Origin: Bacteroidota bacterium
Lineage (GTDB): Bacteria; Bacteroidota; Bacteroidia; 2-12-FULL-35-15
Reading direction: 5' to 3'
DNA: 64,000 bases
NCBI GenBank assembly: GCA_025963725.1
Contig: JAOQAE010000003.1
Coordinates: forward strand, 372,001 to 436,000
In this document: positions 51,714-61,644 of the stretch, piece after piece
Position numbering within the stretch: the first letter of the stretch is position 1
How the letters are laid out: the number at the start of each line of letters is the position of its first letter
Translations under genes and position numbers: made by a program
The notes under the pieces: model-generated
The model's database searches: none
What the model was told of the DNA's origin: nothing
The model's input: the letters and a program-made list of their open reading frames with translations, nothing else

Positions 51714-54356
51714 TTATTTGAAATTCTGGGTGAAAAACTGCTGGTATTCCGTGATGTTCTTTTCCCTGTAGAAGATGGTATAATTTTCGGCAGAGATCAC
51801 AAACGACTGGTAAGTTCCGGGATTCAGGTCGGAGAACGTTTCTTTTCTTCCCTTCATAAAATTATAATAGTTCATCGCCTTTTCCTTGCCGTTAAAGGTT
51901 TTTACCGTTACGAGCTGGTGTGTGGCATCGAGGAACACGTTAGAAATGTGGAGGTCGTCGGTGCTGAAGGATTCTGAATTGAGGTCCGACAGGTTGGTCT
52001 TGAACTTATTAATATCGCCCTTGCCGTTCTCCACGATGGTGATCCAGTAATAATCGCCCTTTTCATTGAACGCGAATTTTGGCTTGTCGGTTTTAGCGGT
52101 ATCGGAAGCCGTTGTAACTCCTGCCTTTTGTTTCCTGATCTGGTCGAGCATTTCCTGCGCTTTTTCCTTCACCGGCTCTTTCGGGTATTTGATGACCAGC
52201 TGTGCCAGCGCCTTTTCAAACGCATCGATATCCTGCGTACGGCCAATGCACAGTGCTTTAATGAAAGTAAACTGCGGGATCAGGTAATTCTTGCCGTATA
52301 GTGTATCTGCTTTCCTGCAGTTGCTGAGCGCTTCGAGGTATTTTCCCTCGGTATACAGCTGGTACGTTTCCGCATAGAATTTCTCCACCTTATTGCGGCT
52401 TTCCGCTATATCCTTTGCCGTTTCGGGGCTTTTAATGATGAGTGCATAATCGGAATCGGGCGCGCCGTTAAGGATGAGGTTCTTGTAGTAATCCGACTTC
52501 GGCATATTGTTCATGGAGAGGTAGGTACGGTACAGCTGGTAGTACACGGAGAGCTTGTATTTGCTTTCCGGGTAGCGCTTCAGCAGCTCTTCAAATGCTT
52601 CGATCGATTTGTTATTGTTCTGCAGCTGCTCCTTGTAGATAGCGCCTACATTGTAATAGGCTTCGAGGATCCTCGCATTGGATTTTGCAAGCGCGTCGGG
52701 TGTAAGCGGGATCGACTGCAGGTAATAATCGCGGTCTTTCTTGTTCTTCGTGATCTTTACTTTCGGGTTGTTCACCTTGGCGCTGTCGTCGGAAGATGAT
52801 GAGCCATCCTCTGCTGCCTGTCCGTTCTCATCGGTAGTTGAATTGGCGAGCACCTCATCCTTCTGGCTTCTTCTCCAGTTGTCTTCCAGCTTGCGGCTTC
52901 CCCACTTTTTCGTGAATTCGGCGATCCCGAAATTTACAGTAGCCGGATTGTAAAAATACCATGCGCCGGTATTTCCTGTAGTTACCGGCGTTGTAGGATT
53001 CTGGTTCTGCATCAGCAGCAGGTTCTGCTCATTCAGCTTGTCCTCTTCCGCCTTTTTTTCCTCTTCCGCCACCTGCGCGATCAGCTTGTCGATGGCGGCA
53101 TTCCGCTGGCTTACCGACATTTTTGCCATTACCTGTACGCTGTCTTCCAGTGCGATCACTTTAAGATTGGTAACAAGGTTGGTAAGGCTTTTCTTCTTTT
53201 CCGAGATCAGCGCATAATCGGGATATTCCTTTGGCAGGAAGCTCATGGTGCTGTCGTAATTGGCTTCTGCGGGCTTGTATTCGGTACGCTCGAAATAAAT
53301 ATCGGCGCGCTTCAGGTAGGAAAGCGCCTTTTGGGTATTGTTGGTGGTGCTTTCGCGCACCGACTTGTTCAGGTAGCTTAATGCGAGCGGAACATCCTTT
53401 TCCTTGTAGGCGATGTCGGCCAGCACATAATAGATCTGATCGCGGAACTCCGTATTTTTATCATCCCTCAGCATTTTCATCAGCTCCTTCTTGATCGGCT
53501 TTGTATCGCCGGAAGCCACATCGAACAGCTTTGCGCGGTTGATCCTGGCATTGAACTCCATGTCGTAGCTCTGCGGGTGCATCTTAGGCACCATGCCGTA
53601 ATACTGGGATGCTTTTGCCTTATCACCCGTTCTTTCGTACAGCTGCGCGAGCACGAAGGTGTAGCGGGCACGTGTACGCTTGTCCTTGGTAAGGGTAATG
53701 GCTTTTGTCAGGCTTTTGATGGCCGGCTCGTATTCCGCGCGCTTGATGTAATAATCGGCGGTAACGGCGGCATACTCGCGCTGGTAGGAGCGATCTTTGG
53801 GAAAATCCTTTGCATTGCGGATCTCATCGATGATGGGCTCCGATTGTGAAAGGCTGCCGATCTCGTTGTTGGTGCGGATCATCCAGAGCATGGCGCCGTA
53901 TTTAGCTTCCGGGTTCGGGTATTTTTTTGAAACGTATTCGAATGCTTCGAGCGCCGAAAAGAAATCGCGCTTGTAAAAATGCGACCTGCCGATAAGCATG
54001 TAATTCTCATCGATCCAGCGGCATGCGTTGGCGATCTCTTCCTTCGTTTTTTTATTTACGATGGCATGGCGCTGAATGACCACGGATGATTTTTTAATGC
54101 TTTTATCGAAATCGCCGTAATAGTTCTTGGCCGTGGCATTGCTGGGATAGATAAAGAGCGGAACGATCTGCGTATAGTCGTCGCGATTGGCCTTCTCCAC
54201 CTTTTTCACGGTTTCCTTCATGTTCTCACGCGAATAGAAATAGCCGTTGAAGCGGGCATTCATATTGTGCCAGCCGCGGTGCATAAAGGTGTTCTTTGTT
54301 GTTTTGCAGGAGCTGAGGATCAACAGCAGCAAGACAAACGGAAGATATCTATTCAT
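51714..54356 (-). CDS. sprE: SprE/PorW-like T9SS and gliding motility lipoprotein
   Basis: An 880-residue protein from the ATG at 54,356 (MNRYLPFVLLLLILSSC), which puts the lipobox Cys near residue 17. The longer frame from 54,395 adds 13 basic residues. The conserved N-terminal block WHNMNARFNGYFYSRENMKE is characteristic of SprE/PorW. TPR-like helical repeats occupy most of the protein, interrupted by Glu/Lys-rich and Asn/Gln-rich linkers at about 440-540. SprE/PorW is required for type IX secretion in Flavobacterium and Porphyromonas. It serves the two T9SS cargo proteins in this window. Placement beside atp genes is a recurring feature. Confidence 0.9.
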   Translation of the reverse strand: MNRYLPFVLLLLILSSCKTTKNTFMHRGWHNMNARFNGYFYSRENMKETVKKVEKANRDDYTQIVPLFIYPSNATAKNYYGDFDKSIKKSSVVIQRHAIVNKKTKEEIANACRWIDENYMLIGRSHFYKRDFFSALEAFEYVSKKYPNPEAKYGAMLWMIRTNNEIGSLSQSEPIIDEIRNAKDFPKDRSYQREYAAVTADYYIKRAEYEPAIKSLTKAITLTKDKRTRARYTFVLAQLYERTGDKAKASQYYGMVPKMHPQSYDMEFNARINRAKLFDVASGDTKPIKKELMKMLRDDKNTEFRDQIYYVLADIAYKEKDVPLALSYLNKSVRESTTNNTQKALSYLKRADIYFERTEYKPAEANYDSTMSFLPKEYPDYALISEKKKSLTNLVTNLKVIALEDSVQVMAKMSVSQRNAAIDKLIAQVAEEEKKAEEDKLNEQNLLLMQNQNPTTPVTTGNTGAWYFYNPATVNFGIAEFTKKWGSRKLEDNWRRSQKDEVLANSTTDENGQAAEDGSSSSDDSAKVNNPKVKITKNKKDRDYYLQSIPLTPDALAKSNARILEAYYNVGAIYKEQLQNNNKSIEAFEELLKRYPESKYKLSVYYQLYRTYLSMNNMPKSDYYKNLILNGAPDSDYALIIKSPETAKDIAESRNKVEKFYAETYQLYTEGKYLEALSNCRKADTLYGKNYLIPQFTFIKALCIGRTQDIDAFEKALAQLVIKYPKEPVKEKAQEMLDQIRKQKAGVTTASDTAKTDKPKFAFNEKGDYYWITIVENGKGDINKFKTNLSDLNSESFSTDDLHISNVFLDATHQLVTVKTFNGKEKAMNYYNFMKGRKETFSDLNPGTYQSFVISAENYTIFYREKNITEYQQFFTQNFK

Positions 54357-54613
54357 TAAACCAAACTTTTCTTTTTTCATTATCATTCTTGCCAACCCTG
54401 CTTTAATGTAAGTCGTGCTTATTCACAAACCGTTGCCTGCTTCACGCCGGGGCAACCGCTTAATAACCGCAGAAAAGCAAAATTATTTTATTTTCCCGAC
54501 AATTAAGGTATAAAGCTAAGTAATCCTTTGTTAAGCAGGGGCATTTTATGACATTTTTGCGAAAATAAATACGATATTTGCAGCTTATCCGGAACAACAG
54601 CACGCTTTAGGAC

Positions 54614-55483
54614 ATGTCGCAGGAAAAGGAAAAAAAAAGGAGGTTCATTGATCGGATCCGCCACCGTTACCGGCTGGTGGTGATGAATGATGATACTTTC
54701 GAGGAGAACTTCTCGCTGCGCCTTACACCACTCGGATTTTTCATTCTTCTTGCTGCCGTCACTATTATCATGACCATGCTGGTTACCTCGATCATCGCTT
54801 TTACGCCCGTGCGCGAATACATCCCGGGCTACGCGGATGTAGGCATGCGCAGGGACCTGATTAAGCTGAAACTGAACTCCGATTCGCTGGAACAGGCGCT
54901 GATCGAGCAAAATGCCTTCATTCAGAATGTAGGCAATGTGCTGAAGGGCAACATCAAAACCGACAGCTCGCAGAACCGCCCGGATAAAAGCAAAGACTAC
55001 TCGAAGCTGAATTTAAATGCATCGGTGAAAGAGGAAGCGCTCCGGAAGAACTTTGAGTCGCAGGATAAATACAGCCTGGCATACGGCACAGAAAGCAACA
55101 AAACGGGCATCAGCAATTTCTTTTTCTTTACGCCATTGAAAGGCACGATCACCGAGCAGTTCAAAACCAGCGAGCAGCATTTCGGCGTGGATGTGGTGGG
55201 GCCGGAGAATGAAGCGGTGAAGGCCACCCTGGACGGAACGGTGATCCTGGCTACGTGGTCGTCGGAAACCGGCTACACGCTTACCGTGCAGCACAGCAAC
55301 GACCTCATCTCGGTATACAAGCATAATTCCGTATTGTTAAAAAAAGTAGGCGATTATGTAAAAGCCGGTGAAGCCATTGCGATCATTGGCAATTCGGGGG
55401 AGCAGACCAGCGGGCCGCACCTGCATTTTGAATTGTGGTACAATGGGAAGGCGATCGATCCGCAGGATTACATGGTGTTTTAG
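54614..55483 (+). CDS. M23-family peptidoglycan metallopeptidase
   Basis: A 289-residue protein. A basic cytoplasmic N-terminus (EKEKKRRFIDRIRHRYR) precedes a membrane anchor (LGFFILLAAVTIIMTMLVTSI) and a coiled region. The C-terminal LytM domain shows HFGVDVVG, and GPHLHFELW (HxH), which form the zinc site, plus QTSGPHLHF typical of the family. It likely cleaves cell-wall cross-links or acts as a regulator of them in the periplasm. Divergent from sprE with about 255 bp between the starts. Confidence 0.92.
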   Translation: MSQEKEKKRRFIDRIRHRYRLVVMNDDTFEENFSLRLTPLGFFILLAAVTIIMTMLVTSIIAFTPVREYIPGYADVGMRRDLIKLKLNSDSLEQALIEQNAFIQNVGNVLKGNIKTDSSQNRPDKSKDYSKLNLNASVKEEALRKNFESQDKYSLAYGTESNKTGISNFFFFTPLKGTITEQFKTSEQHFGVDVVGPENEAVKATLDGTVILATWSSETGYTLTVQHSNDLISVYKHNSVLLKKVGDYVKAGEAIAIIGNSGEQTSGPHLHFELWYNGKAIDPQDYMVF

Positions 55484-55699
55484 ACGGGAGGCTGGAGAAT
55501 GGAGGCCGGAGATATGAACCCGCGAATTACGAATTTTGTACGAAAGCTACGAAATACGAATGTGGACGTCATTGCGAGGAGGGACGACGAAGCAATCTCT
55601 GCGAAATACGAATATTTACAAATGTACGAATCTGTGTGTGTTAAAAGGATAATGCGAGCAGGATCAGTTCCCCTCTTGAGAGGGGTTAGGGGTGTGTAA
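55484..55699. repeat. Repeat-rich gap between the M23 gene and dxr
   Basis: Contains gtcattgcgaggagggacgacgaagcaatctc (55,568-55,599), nearly identical to 16,438-16,469. It also has acgaat-rich units around 55,520-55,560 and 55,602-55,632, and the inverted copy of the 50,998-51,038 repeat at 55,656-55,697. No ORF is credible. Confidence 0.8.
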
Positions 55700-56854
55700 A
55701 TGACAGAAAAAAAGAACATAGCAATACTTGGCTCTACCGGCTCTATCGGTACGCAGGCGCTGGACGTGATCCGGGCGAACAGGGAAGCCTTTGCGGTGGA
55801 AGTGCTGACGGGCCACGGGAATGCCGACCTGCTGATAAAACAGGCCCTGGAATTCAGTCCGAACACAGTAGTGATCGCCGATGAAAGCAAATACCAGCAG
55901 GTAAAAGAGGCCTTACAGCCGCATGATATAAAAGTGTTTGCAGGCAACAAAGCCATTGCACAGGTAGTGCAGATGGAAAGCATCGACATGGTGCTTGCCG
56001 CTATTGTTGGCTATGCAGGGCTTGAATCCACCATTTCCGCGATCAGGGCCGGAAAGCAGATAGCGCTGGCGAACAAGGAAACACTGGTAGTTGCCGGCGA
56101 GCTGGTAACGCAGCTGGCAAAAGAGAACGGCGTAAACCTTTACCCGGTTGATTCGGAGCATTCGGCGATCTTTCAATGCCTTGCCGGGGAATTTCACAAC
56201 CCGGTGGAGAAGATCTACCTGACCGCTTCCGGCGGGCCATTCAGGGGAAAGGATAAAAGCTTTTTGTCGACAGTAAAAAAGGAACAGGCATTAAAGCATC
56301 CCAACTGGGAGATGGGCGCGAAGATCACGATCGACTCTGCATCGCTGATGAACAAAGGGCTGGAAGTGATCGAAGCGAAATGGCTTTTCGGGCTGAAGCC
56401 GGAGCAGATCGATGTGATCGTGCATCCGCAAAGCATTGTGCACAGCATTGTGCAATTCACCGACGGCAGCATGAAGGCGCAGATGGGGCTGCCGGACATG
56501 AAGCTGCCGATCCAGTATGCCATGGCTTATCCTCAGCGCATCCGCTCCGATTTTCCGCGCTTCGACTTTTTAAAGTACCCGCAGCTTACTTTTGAACAGG
56601 CGGATACAAAAACATTTCGTAACCTTGCACTCGCATACGCCGCAATGAATAAGGGAGGAAATGCACCCTGCGTGCTGAATGCCGCAAATGAAGTTGCGGT
56701 GGAATCTTTTTTGAGGGACAGGATCGGCTTCCTGCAGATGAGCGATGTGGTGGAGAAATGCCTCGAAAAGGTTGATTTTATAGCTAAGCCGGGGTATGAT
56801 GATTATGTGGCGACGGATAAGGAAGCACGGAGGGTTGCTTTGGAGATGATATAG
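55700..56854 (+). CDS. dxr: 1-deoxy-D-xylulose 5-phosphate reductoisomerase
   Basis: A 384-residue enzyme of the MEP isoprenoid pathway that makes 2-C-methyl-D-erythritol 4-phosphate using NADPH. The N-terminal GSTGSIGTQALDVIR is the cofactor loop, NKETLVVAGELV the next conserved block, and SEHSAIFQCL the metal/substrate motif. The GPFRGK and MNKGLEVIEAKWLF regions are also present. Immediately downstream of it is rseP. Confidence 0.97.
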   Translation: MTEKKNIAILGSTGSIGTQALDVIRANREAFAVEVLTGHGNADLLIKQALEFSPNTVVIADESKYQQVKEALQPHDIKVFAGNKAIAQVVQMESIDMVLAAIVGYAGLESTISAIRAGKQIALANKETLVVAGELVTQLAKENGVNLYPVDSEHSAIFQCLAGEFHNPVEKIYLTASGGPFRGKDKSFLSTVKKEQALKHPNWEMGAKITIDSASLMNKGLEVIEAKWLFGLKPEQIDVIVHPQSIVHSIVQFTDGSMKAQMGLPDMKLPIQYAMAYPQRIRSDFPRFDFLKYPQLTFEQADTKTFRNLALAYAAMNKGGNAPCVLNAANEVAVESFLRDRIGFLQMSDVVEKCLEKVDFIAKPGYDDYVATDKEARRVALEMI

Positions 56855-56901
56855 GTTTTTTAATTAGTTTAACAAGATAAGATCTTGCGCTGCATTGGCA
56901 G

Positions 56902-56923
56902 ATCCCGTGTCGCGGCACGGGAT
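56902..56923. repeat. Dispersed hairpin ATCCCGTG/CACGGGAT
   Basis: agatcccgtgtcgcggcacgggatgacgta lies between dxr and rseP. The same hairpin with one base change (tcgggg loop) lies at 63,517-63,538. Flanking gat and gacgta are conserved in both. Confidence 0.8.
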
Positions 56924-56950
56924 GACGTAGCAAGACAAACACATTAGTAA

Positions 56951-58276
56951 ATGGAAATAGTAACACAAGTAGCACAATTCATACTCAGCCTTTCGATACT
57001 CATTGTATTGCATGAGATGGGACATTTTATCCCTGCCAAATTATTTAAAACACGCGTTGAGAAATTTTACCTGTTCTTCGATCCTTACTTCTCCCTTTTC
57101 AAATACAAGAAAGGCGATACCGAATACGGCATCGGCTGGCTTCCTTTGGGCGGCTATGTGAAAATTTCGGGGATGATCGACGAGTCGATGGACAAGGAGC
57201 AGATGAAATTACCGCCGCAATCGTGGGAATTCCGCTCCAAGCCGGCTTGGCAGCGTTTGGTCATCATGATCGGTGGAGTTACGGTGAATGTGATCCTCGG
57301 GATCCTGATCTATGCCATGGTGCTGTTCACCTGGGGCGAAGAATATTTACCCACCAAGAACGCAACCTACGGAATTGCTACAGACAGCCTGGGCGCTTCG
57401 ATGGGATTGAAGGACGGCGACAAGGTGCTTGCAGTGAACAACGTAGAAGTCACTAATTTCAGCCGCATCCCGGGTGAGATCATGCTGAACGAGACAAGAA
57501 GCATACAGGTGGAGCGCAACGGGCAGCTGGTGAACATCCCGGTAACGGAAGACAACATCTCAAAAATGATCGAAAGCAGGGGCAAGAACATGCTCGTGGC
57601 ACCGCGCTTTCCATGCGTGGTGGATTCGCTTTCACCCGGCGATCCTGCCGAAAAGGTCGGAATCAAAAAAGGCGACAAGATCATTTCGGTGAACGGTCAG
57701 CCTGCCGCTTTTCACAACGAAGTGGTAACGATCCTCAGGAAAAACCCATACACTGTTGCCCACATCAAAGTGCTGCGCAACAATGATACGCTGCTGATCC
57801 ATACCCCTGTTAACCGTGAAGGCGCGATCGGCTTCTACCCGAAAAGCCCGACTTCCTATTTCAAGCTCGACACCATTCATTACAGTTTCCTCCAGGCTTT
57901 CCCGGCAGGCATTAACAAAGCCTACACCACCTTTGGCGATTATGTGAAGCAGATGAAAGTGCTGGTGACGGTGAAAGGCGCACACAAGCAGATCGGCGGC
58001 TTCGGCACCATTGCAAGCGCTTACAGCACCGAATGGGACTGGCAGCGGTTCTGGTCGTTCACGGCCTTCCTGAGCATTGTGCTGGCGATCATGAACATTT
58101 TGCCGATCCCTGCGCTGGATGGCGGACATGTTATGTTCCTGCTGTATGAAGTGATCACACGCAGGAAGCCGAACGAAAAGCTGATGGAATACGCACAGTA
58201 CGCGGGAATGCTGCTGCTGTTGGCATTGTTGTTGTACGCCAACGGCAACGATATTATGCGGGCTATCGCTAAATAA
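56951..58276 (+). CDS. rseP: RseP-type intramembrane zinc protease
   Basis: A 441-residue site-2 protease. The HEMGH zinc motif has H21, E22 and H25 in the first membrane helix. Two PDZ-type regions follow (AVNNVEVTNFSRIPGEI and ISVNGQPAAFHNEVVTIL). The second catalytic LDGGH is in ILPIPALDGGHVMFL near the C-terminus. It cleaves membrane-embedded anti-sigma factors or signal peptide remnants in the envelope stress response. Located 96 bp downstream of dxr. Confidence 0.95.
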   Translation: MEIVTQVAQFILSLSILIVLHEMGHFIPAKLFKTRVEKFYLFFDPYFSLFKYKKGDTEYGIGWLPLGGYVKISGMIDESMDKEQMKLPPQSWEFRSKPAWQRLVIMIGGVTVNVILGILIYAMVLFTWGEEYLPTKNATYGIATDSLGASMGLKDGDKVLAVNNVEVTNFSRIPGEIMLNETRSIQVERNGQLVNIPVTEDNISKMIESRGKNMLVAPRFPCVVDSLSPGDPAEKVGIKKGDKIISVNGQPAAFHNEVVTILRKNPYTVAHIKVLRNNDTLLIHTPVNREGAIGFYPKSPTSYFKLDTIHYSFLQAFPAGINKAYTTFGDYVKQMKVLVTVKGAHKQIGGFGTIASAYSTEWDWQRFWSFTAFLSIVLAIMNILPIPALDGGHVMFLLYEVITRRKPNEKLMEYAQYAGMLLLLALLLYANGNDIMRAIAK

Positions 58277-58306
58277 AATCTGCACACATCCGTTCAACCC
58301 TAATAA

Positions 58307-59074
58307 ATGGCACGGTACACGAATTTCATATTTCCTGTTTTGCTTTTTATTTCGGGCCTTTCTGCAGCGCAGGAGGGTGTCCGTAACACGGCAAAGAAAG
58401 AGATCACGGGAAAGATCATGGTGGTTCCTTTCGAGCCGCAGATGTACATGGGCGACATCGGCGAGAAGATCTACACCGAGAGTAAATGGAATTTCAAACA
58501 GCTTTCCGAATATTTCCGCCACCAGCTCGACAGCCAGCTGAAATTAAAGCTGCAGAGCATTGAATCGCCGGTGGTTTCCTTTTACACCGATTCTGTAAAA
58601 ACCTCCAAGGACCTGCGCTACATTTATGAATCCACTACCATTGCATTTGATGTAACGGACAAGCCATCGGCCCCGACCGTGCAAAACAAAAAACAGCAGG
58701 GCATTAAAAACGGACAGCTGGCTGTGGAAGCGAGCAGCGATAAAAAATTCACCACCGCCAAATTCACCAATAAGGAGCTGATCCCTTTTCTTGCGAAAAA
58801 ATACAAGTCGGAATATTTCGTATTCATTAACGAGCTCGATATTAAAACGGTGATGGAATCGTACGACATGGCGACGGACACGTACCAGCGGGAAGTAACG
58901 GTTCATTACACGATAGTGGATGATATGTCGAAGCTGATCTCGGCAGGCGCTGTTACCTACACTTTTTCCTCCAAAGTAAACGATCCGAAAAAGATCGTGA
59001 GCCAGACATTTGCTCCTATTGCCAGCTACATCGCCGCGAAGCTTTCCGCAGTGATGAGCCCCGCTAAAAAATAG
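58307..59074 (+). CDS. Secreted protein of unknown function
   Basis: A 255-residue protein with a Sec signal peptide (FIFPVLLFISGLSAAQEG). The mature part has charged, alternating helical and beta segments with EITGKIMVVPFEPQMYMGDIGEKI near the start and a TYHYTIVDDMSKLISAGAVTYTF-like strand region near the end. No recognised family. It starts 30 bp after rseP and may be co-transcribed with it. Confidence 0.72.
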   Translation: MARYTNFIFPVLLFISGLSAAQEGVRNTAKKEITGKIMVVPFEPQMYMGDIGEKIYTESKWNFKQLSEYFRHQLDSQLKLKLQSIESPVVSFYTDSVKTSKDLRYIYESTTIAFDVTDKPSAPTVQNKKQQGIKNGQLAVEASSDKKFTTAKFTNKELIPFLAKKYKSEYFVFINELDIKTVMESYDMATDTYQREVTVHYTIVDDMSKLISAGAVTYTFSSKVNDPKKIVSQTFAPIASYIAAKLSAVMSPAKK

Positions 59075-59079
59075 CTGTG

Positions 59080-59808
59080 CTATAAAATTATCCCTATCCC
59101 CAAACGGATGGCAGCCATTTTGGGAAATCCACTAAAATCAATTGTACTTACCGTTCGGTCATTCGCAGGAATCGCAGGGTTCTGTTGTTCATCCTTCCTG
59201 AAACTGGCATCTGCAATGCAAAGCGGGGCTTTAAAATCGGCGAAGATCCGCTTGCTAAAATACCAGGAGAAGCCCGGAGACACCGTTATCCTGCAACCGG
59301 CATTGGTTTGCGAAGAAGGATAAAAGACAGAAGTGCCATAAGAAATCTCATACCTGTTGAAATAAGGATTCACTCCGAAACCGAGCGAAGGAACCAGACG
59401 GAAGTCCTTCTTTTTAAAAAACACCTGTGTGTATTCGTAGCCTAATGACACGGAGCTTTCCATCACATTTTGCGAATTTATGAAACCTGCACTTTGAAGC
59501 GAATCATTCCTGAGCTCGGTGGACGTAAGATCGCTCTTCCATTTGAGGTCGGAAAGTGTGACCTCGTGAAAATTACTCTTCTTTGATCTTACCTGGAAGG
59601 CGATCACAGGATGCAGAAGATCGACCCGTTTGCTTGTATAATGATGATAATAATTCCCTGGAGCGTTGACGCTGCTGTTCCAGCCTGATTCCTGGTATCC
59701 TGAAAGATTACACAGCTTCAGGCTGTATTTGTAATCGAGATGAGGATTTTGTGAATGGACATTCATTGCAAATAAGCTGATGCAGGCGAAAATGATTGTT
59801 TTTTTCAT
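59080..59808 (-). CDS. Predicted small outer-membrane beta-barrel protein
   Basis: A 242-residue protein from the ATG at 59,808 (MKKTIIFACISLFAMNVHSQ), which provides a clean signal peptide; the frame extends upstream without support. It has alternating beta strands typical of small barrels (VSLGYEYTQVFFKK, FRLVPSLGFGVNPYFNRYEI, GCRITVSPGFSWYF) and ends in AAIRLGIGIIL. No named family is recognised. Convergent with the upstream unknown gene with a 5-bp gap. Confidence 0.7.
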   Translation of the reverse strand: MKKTIIFACISLFAMNVHSQNPHLDYKYSLKLCNLSGYQESGWNSSVNAPGNYYHHYTSKRVDLLHPVIAFQVRSKKSNFHEVTLSDLKWKSDLTSTELRNDSLQSAGFINSQNVMESSVSLGYEYTQVFFKKKDFRLVPSLGFGVNPYFNRYEISYGTSVFYPSSQTNAGCRITVSPGFSWYFSKRIFADFKAPLCIADASFRKDEQQNPAIPANDRTVSTIDFSGFPKMAAIRLGIGIIL

Positions 59809-59998
59809 TAGGTTAGTGGTTTCGTTTTGGGGGCTAACGAACTTACACACTTCGTTATTGCAGAAAATAAAATTTTCAAAAACTATTCTTTCCCCCAAGA
59901 CAACCCTTCCGAAAAGGCTGCGTCTTTTCATACATCCCCTGCTTCCGGCCTGTATTTTCCCCGGCATGAACAAACTGCGTTTTGGCCTGTTTTTTTCG

Positions 59999-60006
59999 TA
60001 AATTTG
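59999..60006 (+). promoter_or_regulatory. Bacteroidota -7-type box TAAATTTG
   Basis: TAAATTTG matches TAnnTTTG and lies 24 bp before the ATG at 60,031. It overlaps the upstream part of the longer open frame, which supports the later start. A clear -33 element at standard distance is not seen. Confidence 0.5.
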
Positions 60007-60030
60007 TTGTCCATTAAAACATGTAGAACT

Positions 60031-61584
60031 ATGACAGAAGTAGCAGCAAAAAATTTCGGGATCGAAGGCGTCCTGAAAGAATTAGGATTGAAAGAAAACA
60101 ACTACGGTGCATCCACCGGGTTAAAACATATTCACACCAAAGGCAAGAAGATCGATTCGTTTTCGCCGGTTGACGGACAGTTGATCGGCAGCATCAATGC
60201 CGCCACTGCGGAAGATTATGCAGCGGTTATGAAAACTGCTGAGGAAGCATTTAAAGTATGGCGTATGATGCCAGCTCCGAAGCGCGGCGAGATCGTTCGC
60301 CAGATGGGCGATGAGCTTCGCAAATACAAAGAGCCGCTCGGAAAGCTGGTTTCCTATGAAATGGGAAAAAGCTTCCAGGAAGGGCTTGGAGAGGTTCAGG
60401 AGATGATCGACATCTGCGATTTCGCAGTTGGATTATCACGTCAGCTTTACGGGCTCACCATGCACAGCGAGCGCCCGATGCACCGCATGTACGAGCAGTG
60501 GCACCCGTTCGGAGTGGTAGGAATTATTTCAGCATTTAATTTCCCGGTTGCCGTTTGGAGCTGGAACTCTATGCTTGCATGGGTTTGCGGAGATGTATGC
60601 ATCTGGAAGCCAAGCTCAAAAACTCCTTTATGCGCCATTGCCTGCCAGAACATTATTGCAGATGTGCTGAAGCGTAACAATGTTCCCGAAGGCGTAAGCT
60701 GCCTCGTGATCGGCAATGAATCGGGCGACCTGATCAACAATGACAAGCGCATTCCGCTGGTTTCCTTTACCGGATCCACACGCATCGGAAGGCACGTATC
60801 GAAGACGGTTGCAGAGCGCTTCGGAAATACTATCCTTGAATTAGGCGGAAACAACGCGATCATTATTTCGGAGCATGCCGACCTGAACATGGTGCTGGTA
60901 GGCTCGGTGTTTGGCGCAGTGGGCACGGCCGGACAGCGCTGCACTTCCACCCGCAGGCTGATCATTCACGAAAGCGTTTACGATAAAACAATAAGCGTTT
61001 TACAGAAGGCATACGGACAATTGAAGATCGGGAACCCGCTGGATTCGAACAACCACGTTGGCCCGCTGATCGACCAGAATGCAGTGAAAGATTACCTGAA
61101 TGCAATCGAGAAAGCAAAGCAGGAAGGCGGAAAGATCCTTGTAGAAGGCGGCGTGGTGGAAGGCGAAGGCTACGAAAGCGGATGCTATGTGAAGCCGTGC
61201 ATCATTGAGGCAAAGAATGAATACCACATTGTACAGGAAGAGACATTCGCACCGATCCTGTACGTGATGAAATACAAAACAATTGAAGAAGCCATCGACA
61301 TGCAGAACGGTGTTCCGCAGGGATTGTCCTCTTCGATCTTCACTAACAACATGCGCGAGATGGAATTGTTCCTGTCGCAGGCAGGCTCCGATTGCGGAAT
61401 TGCCAATGTGAACATCGGGACCTCCGGCGCTGAGATCGGCGGGGCATTCGGCGGTGAAAAAGAAACAGGCGGCGGCCGCGAATCGGGCTCCGATGCATGG
61501 AAAGCATACATGCGCAGGCAGACGAACACGATCAACTATGGAACAAGCCTGCCATTGGCGCAGGGGATCAATTTTCATATTTAA
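60031..61584 (+). CDS. Aldehyde dehydrogenase, ALDH7/antiquitin-like
   Basis: From the ATG at 60,031 (MTEVAAKNFGIEGVLKELG) the protein has 517 residues, near the family norm; the open frame to 59,827 is ignored because a candidate promoter lies inside it. Motifs: VSFTGSTRIGRHV (cofactor), ILELGGNNAIII (Glu), and TAGQRCTSTRRL with the catalytic Cys. The arrangement and termini (GGAFGGEKETGGGRESGSDAWKAYMRRQT) fit ALDH7A1-type alpha-aminoadipic semialdehyde/piperideine-6-carboxylate dehydrogenase, which functions in lysine catabolism. No other lysine-degradation gene is adjacent. Confidence 0.94.
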   Translation: MTEVAAKNFGIEGVLKELGLKENNYGASTGLKHIHTKGKKIDSFSPVDGQLIGSINAATAEDYAAVMKTAEEAFKVWRMMPAPKRGEIVRQMGDELRKYKEPLGKLVSYEMGKSFQEGLGEVQEMIDICDFAVGLSRQLYGLTMHSERPMHRMYEQWHPFGVVGIISAFNFPVAVWSWNSMLAWVCGDVCIWKPSSKTPLCAIACQNIIADVLKRNNVPEGVSCLVIGNESGDLINNDKRIPLVSFTGSTRIGRHVSKTVAERFGNTILELGGNNAIIISEHADLNMVLVGSVFGAVGTAGQRCTSTRRLIIHESVYDKTISVLQKAYGQLKIGNPLDSNNHVGPLIDQNAVKDYLNAIEKAKQEGGKILVEGGVVEGEGYESGCYVKPCIIEAKNEYHIVQEETFAPILYVMKYKTIEEAIDMQNGVPQGLSSSIFTNNMREMELFLSQAGSDCGIANVNIGTSGAEIGGAFGGEKETGGGRESGSDAWKAYMRRQTNTINYGTSLPLAQGINFHI

Positions 61585-61644
61585 TTTTTTCACGCAGAGG
61601 CGCAGAGAACGCAGAGTAGATTCGTGTTAAAAGATCTTCGAAAA

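Noticed and set aside
57632-58522. Long (296-codon) minus-strand ORF across rseP and the next gene
   Set aside because: It is antisense to the clearly identified rseP with its HEMGH and LDGGH motifs, and its translation is Arg/His/Gln-rich without domains.
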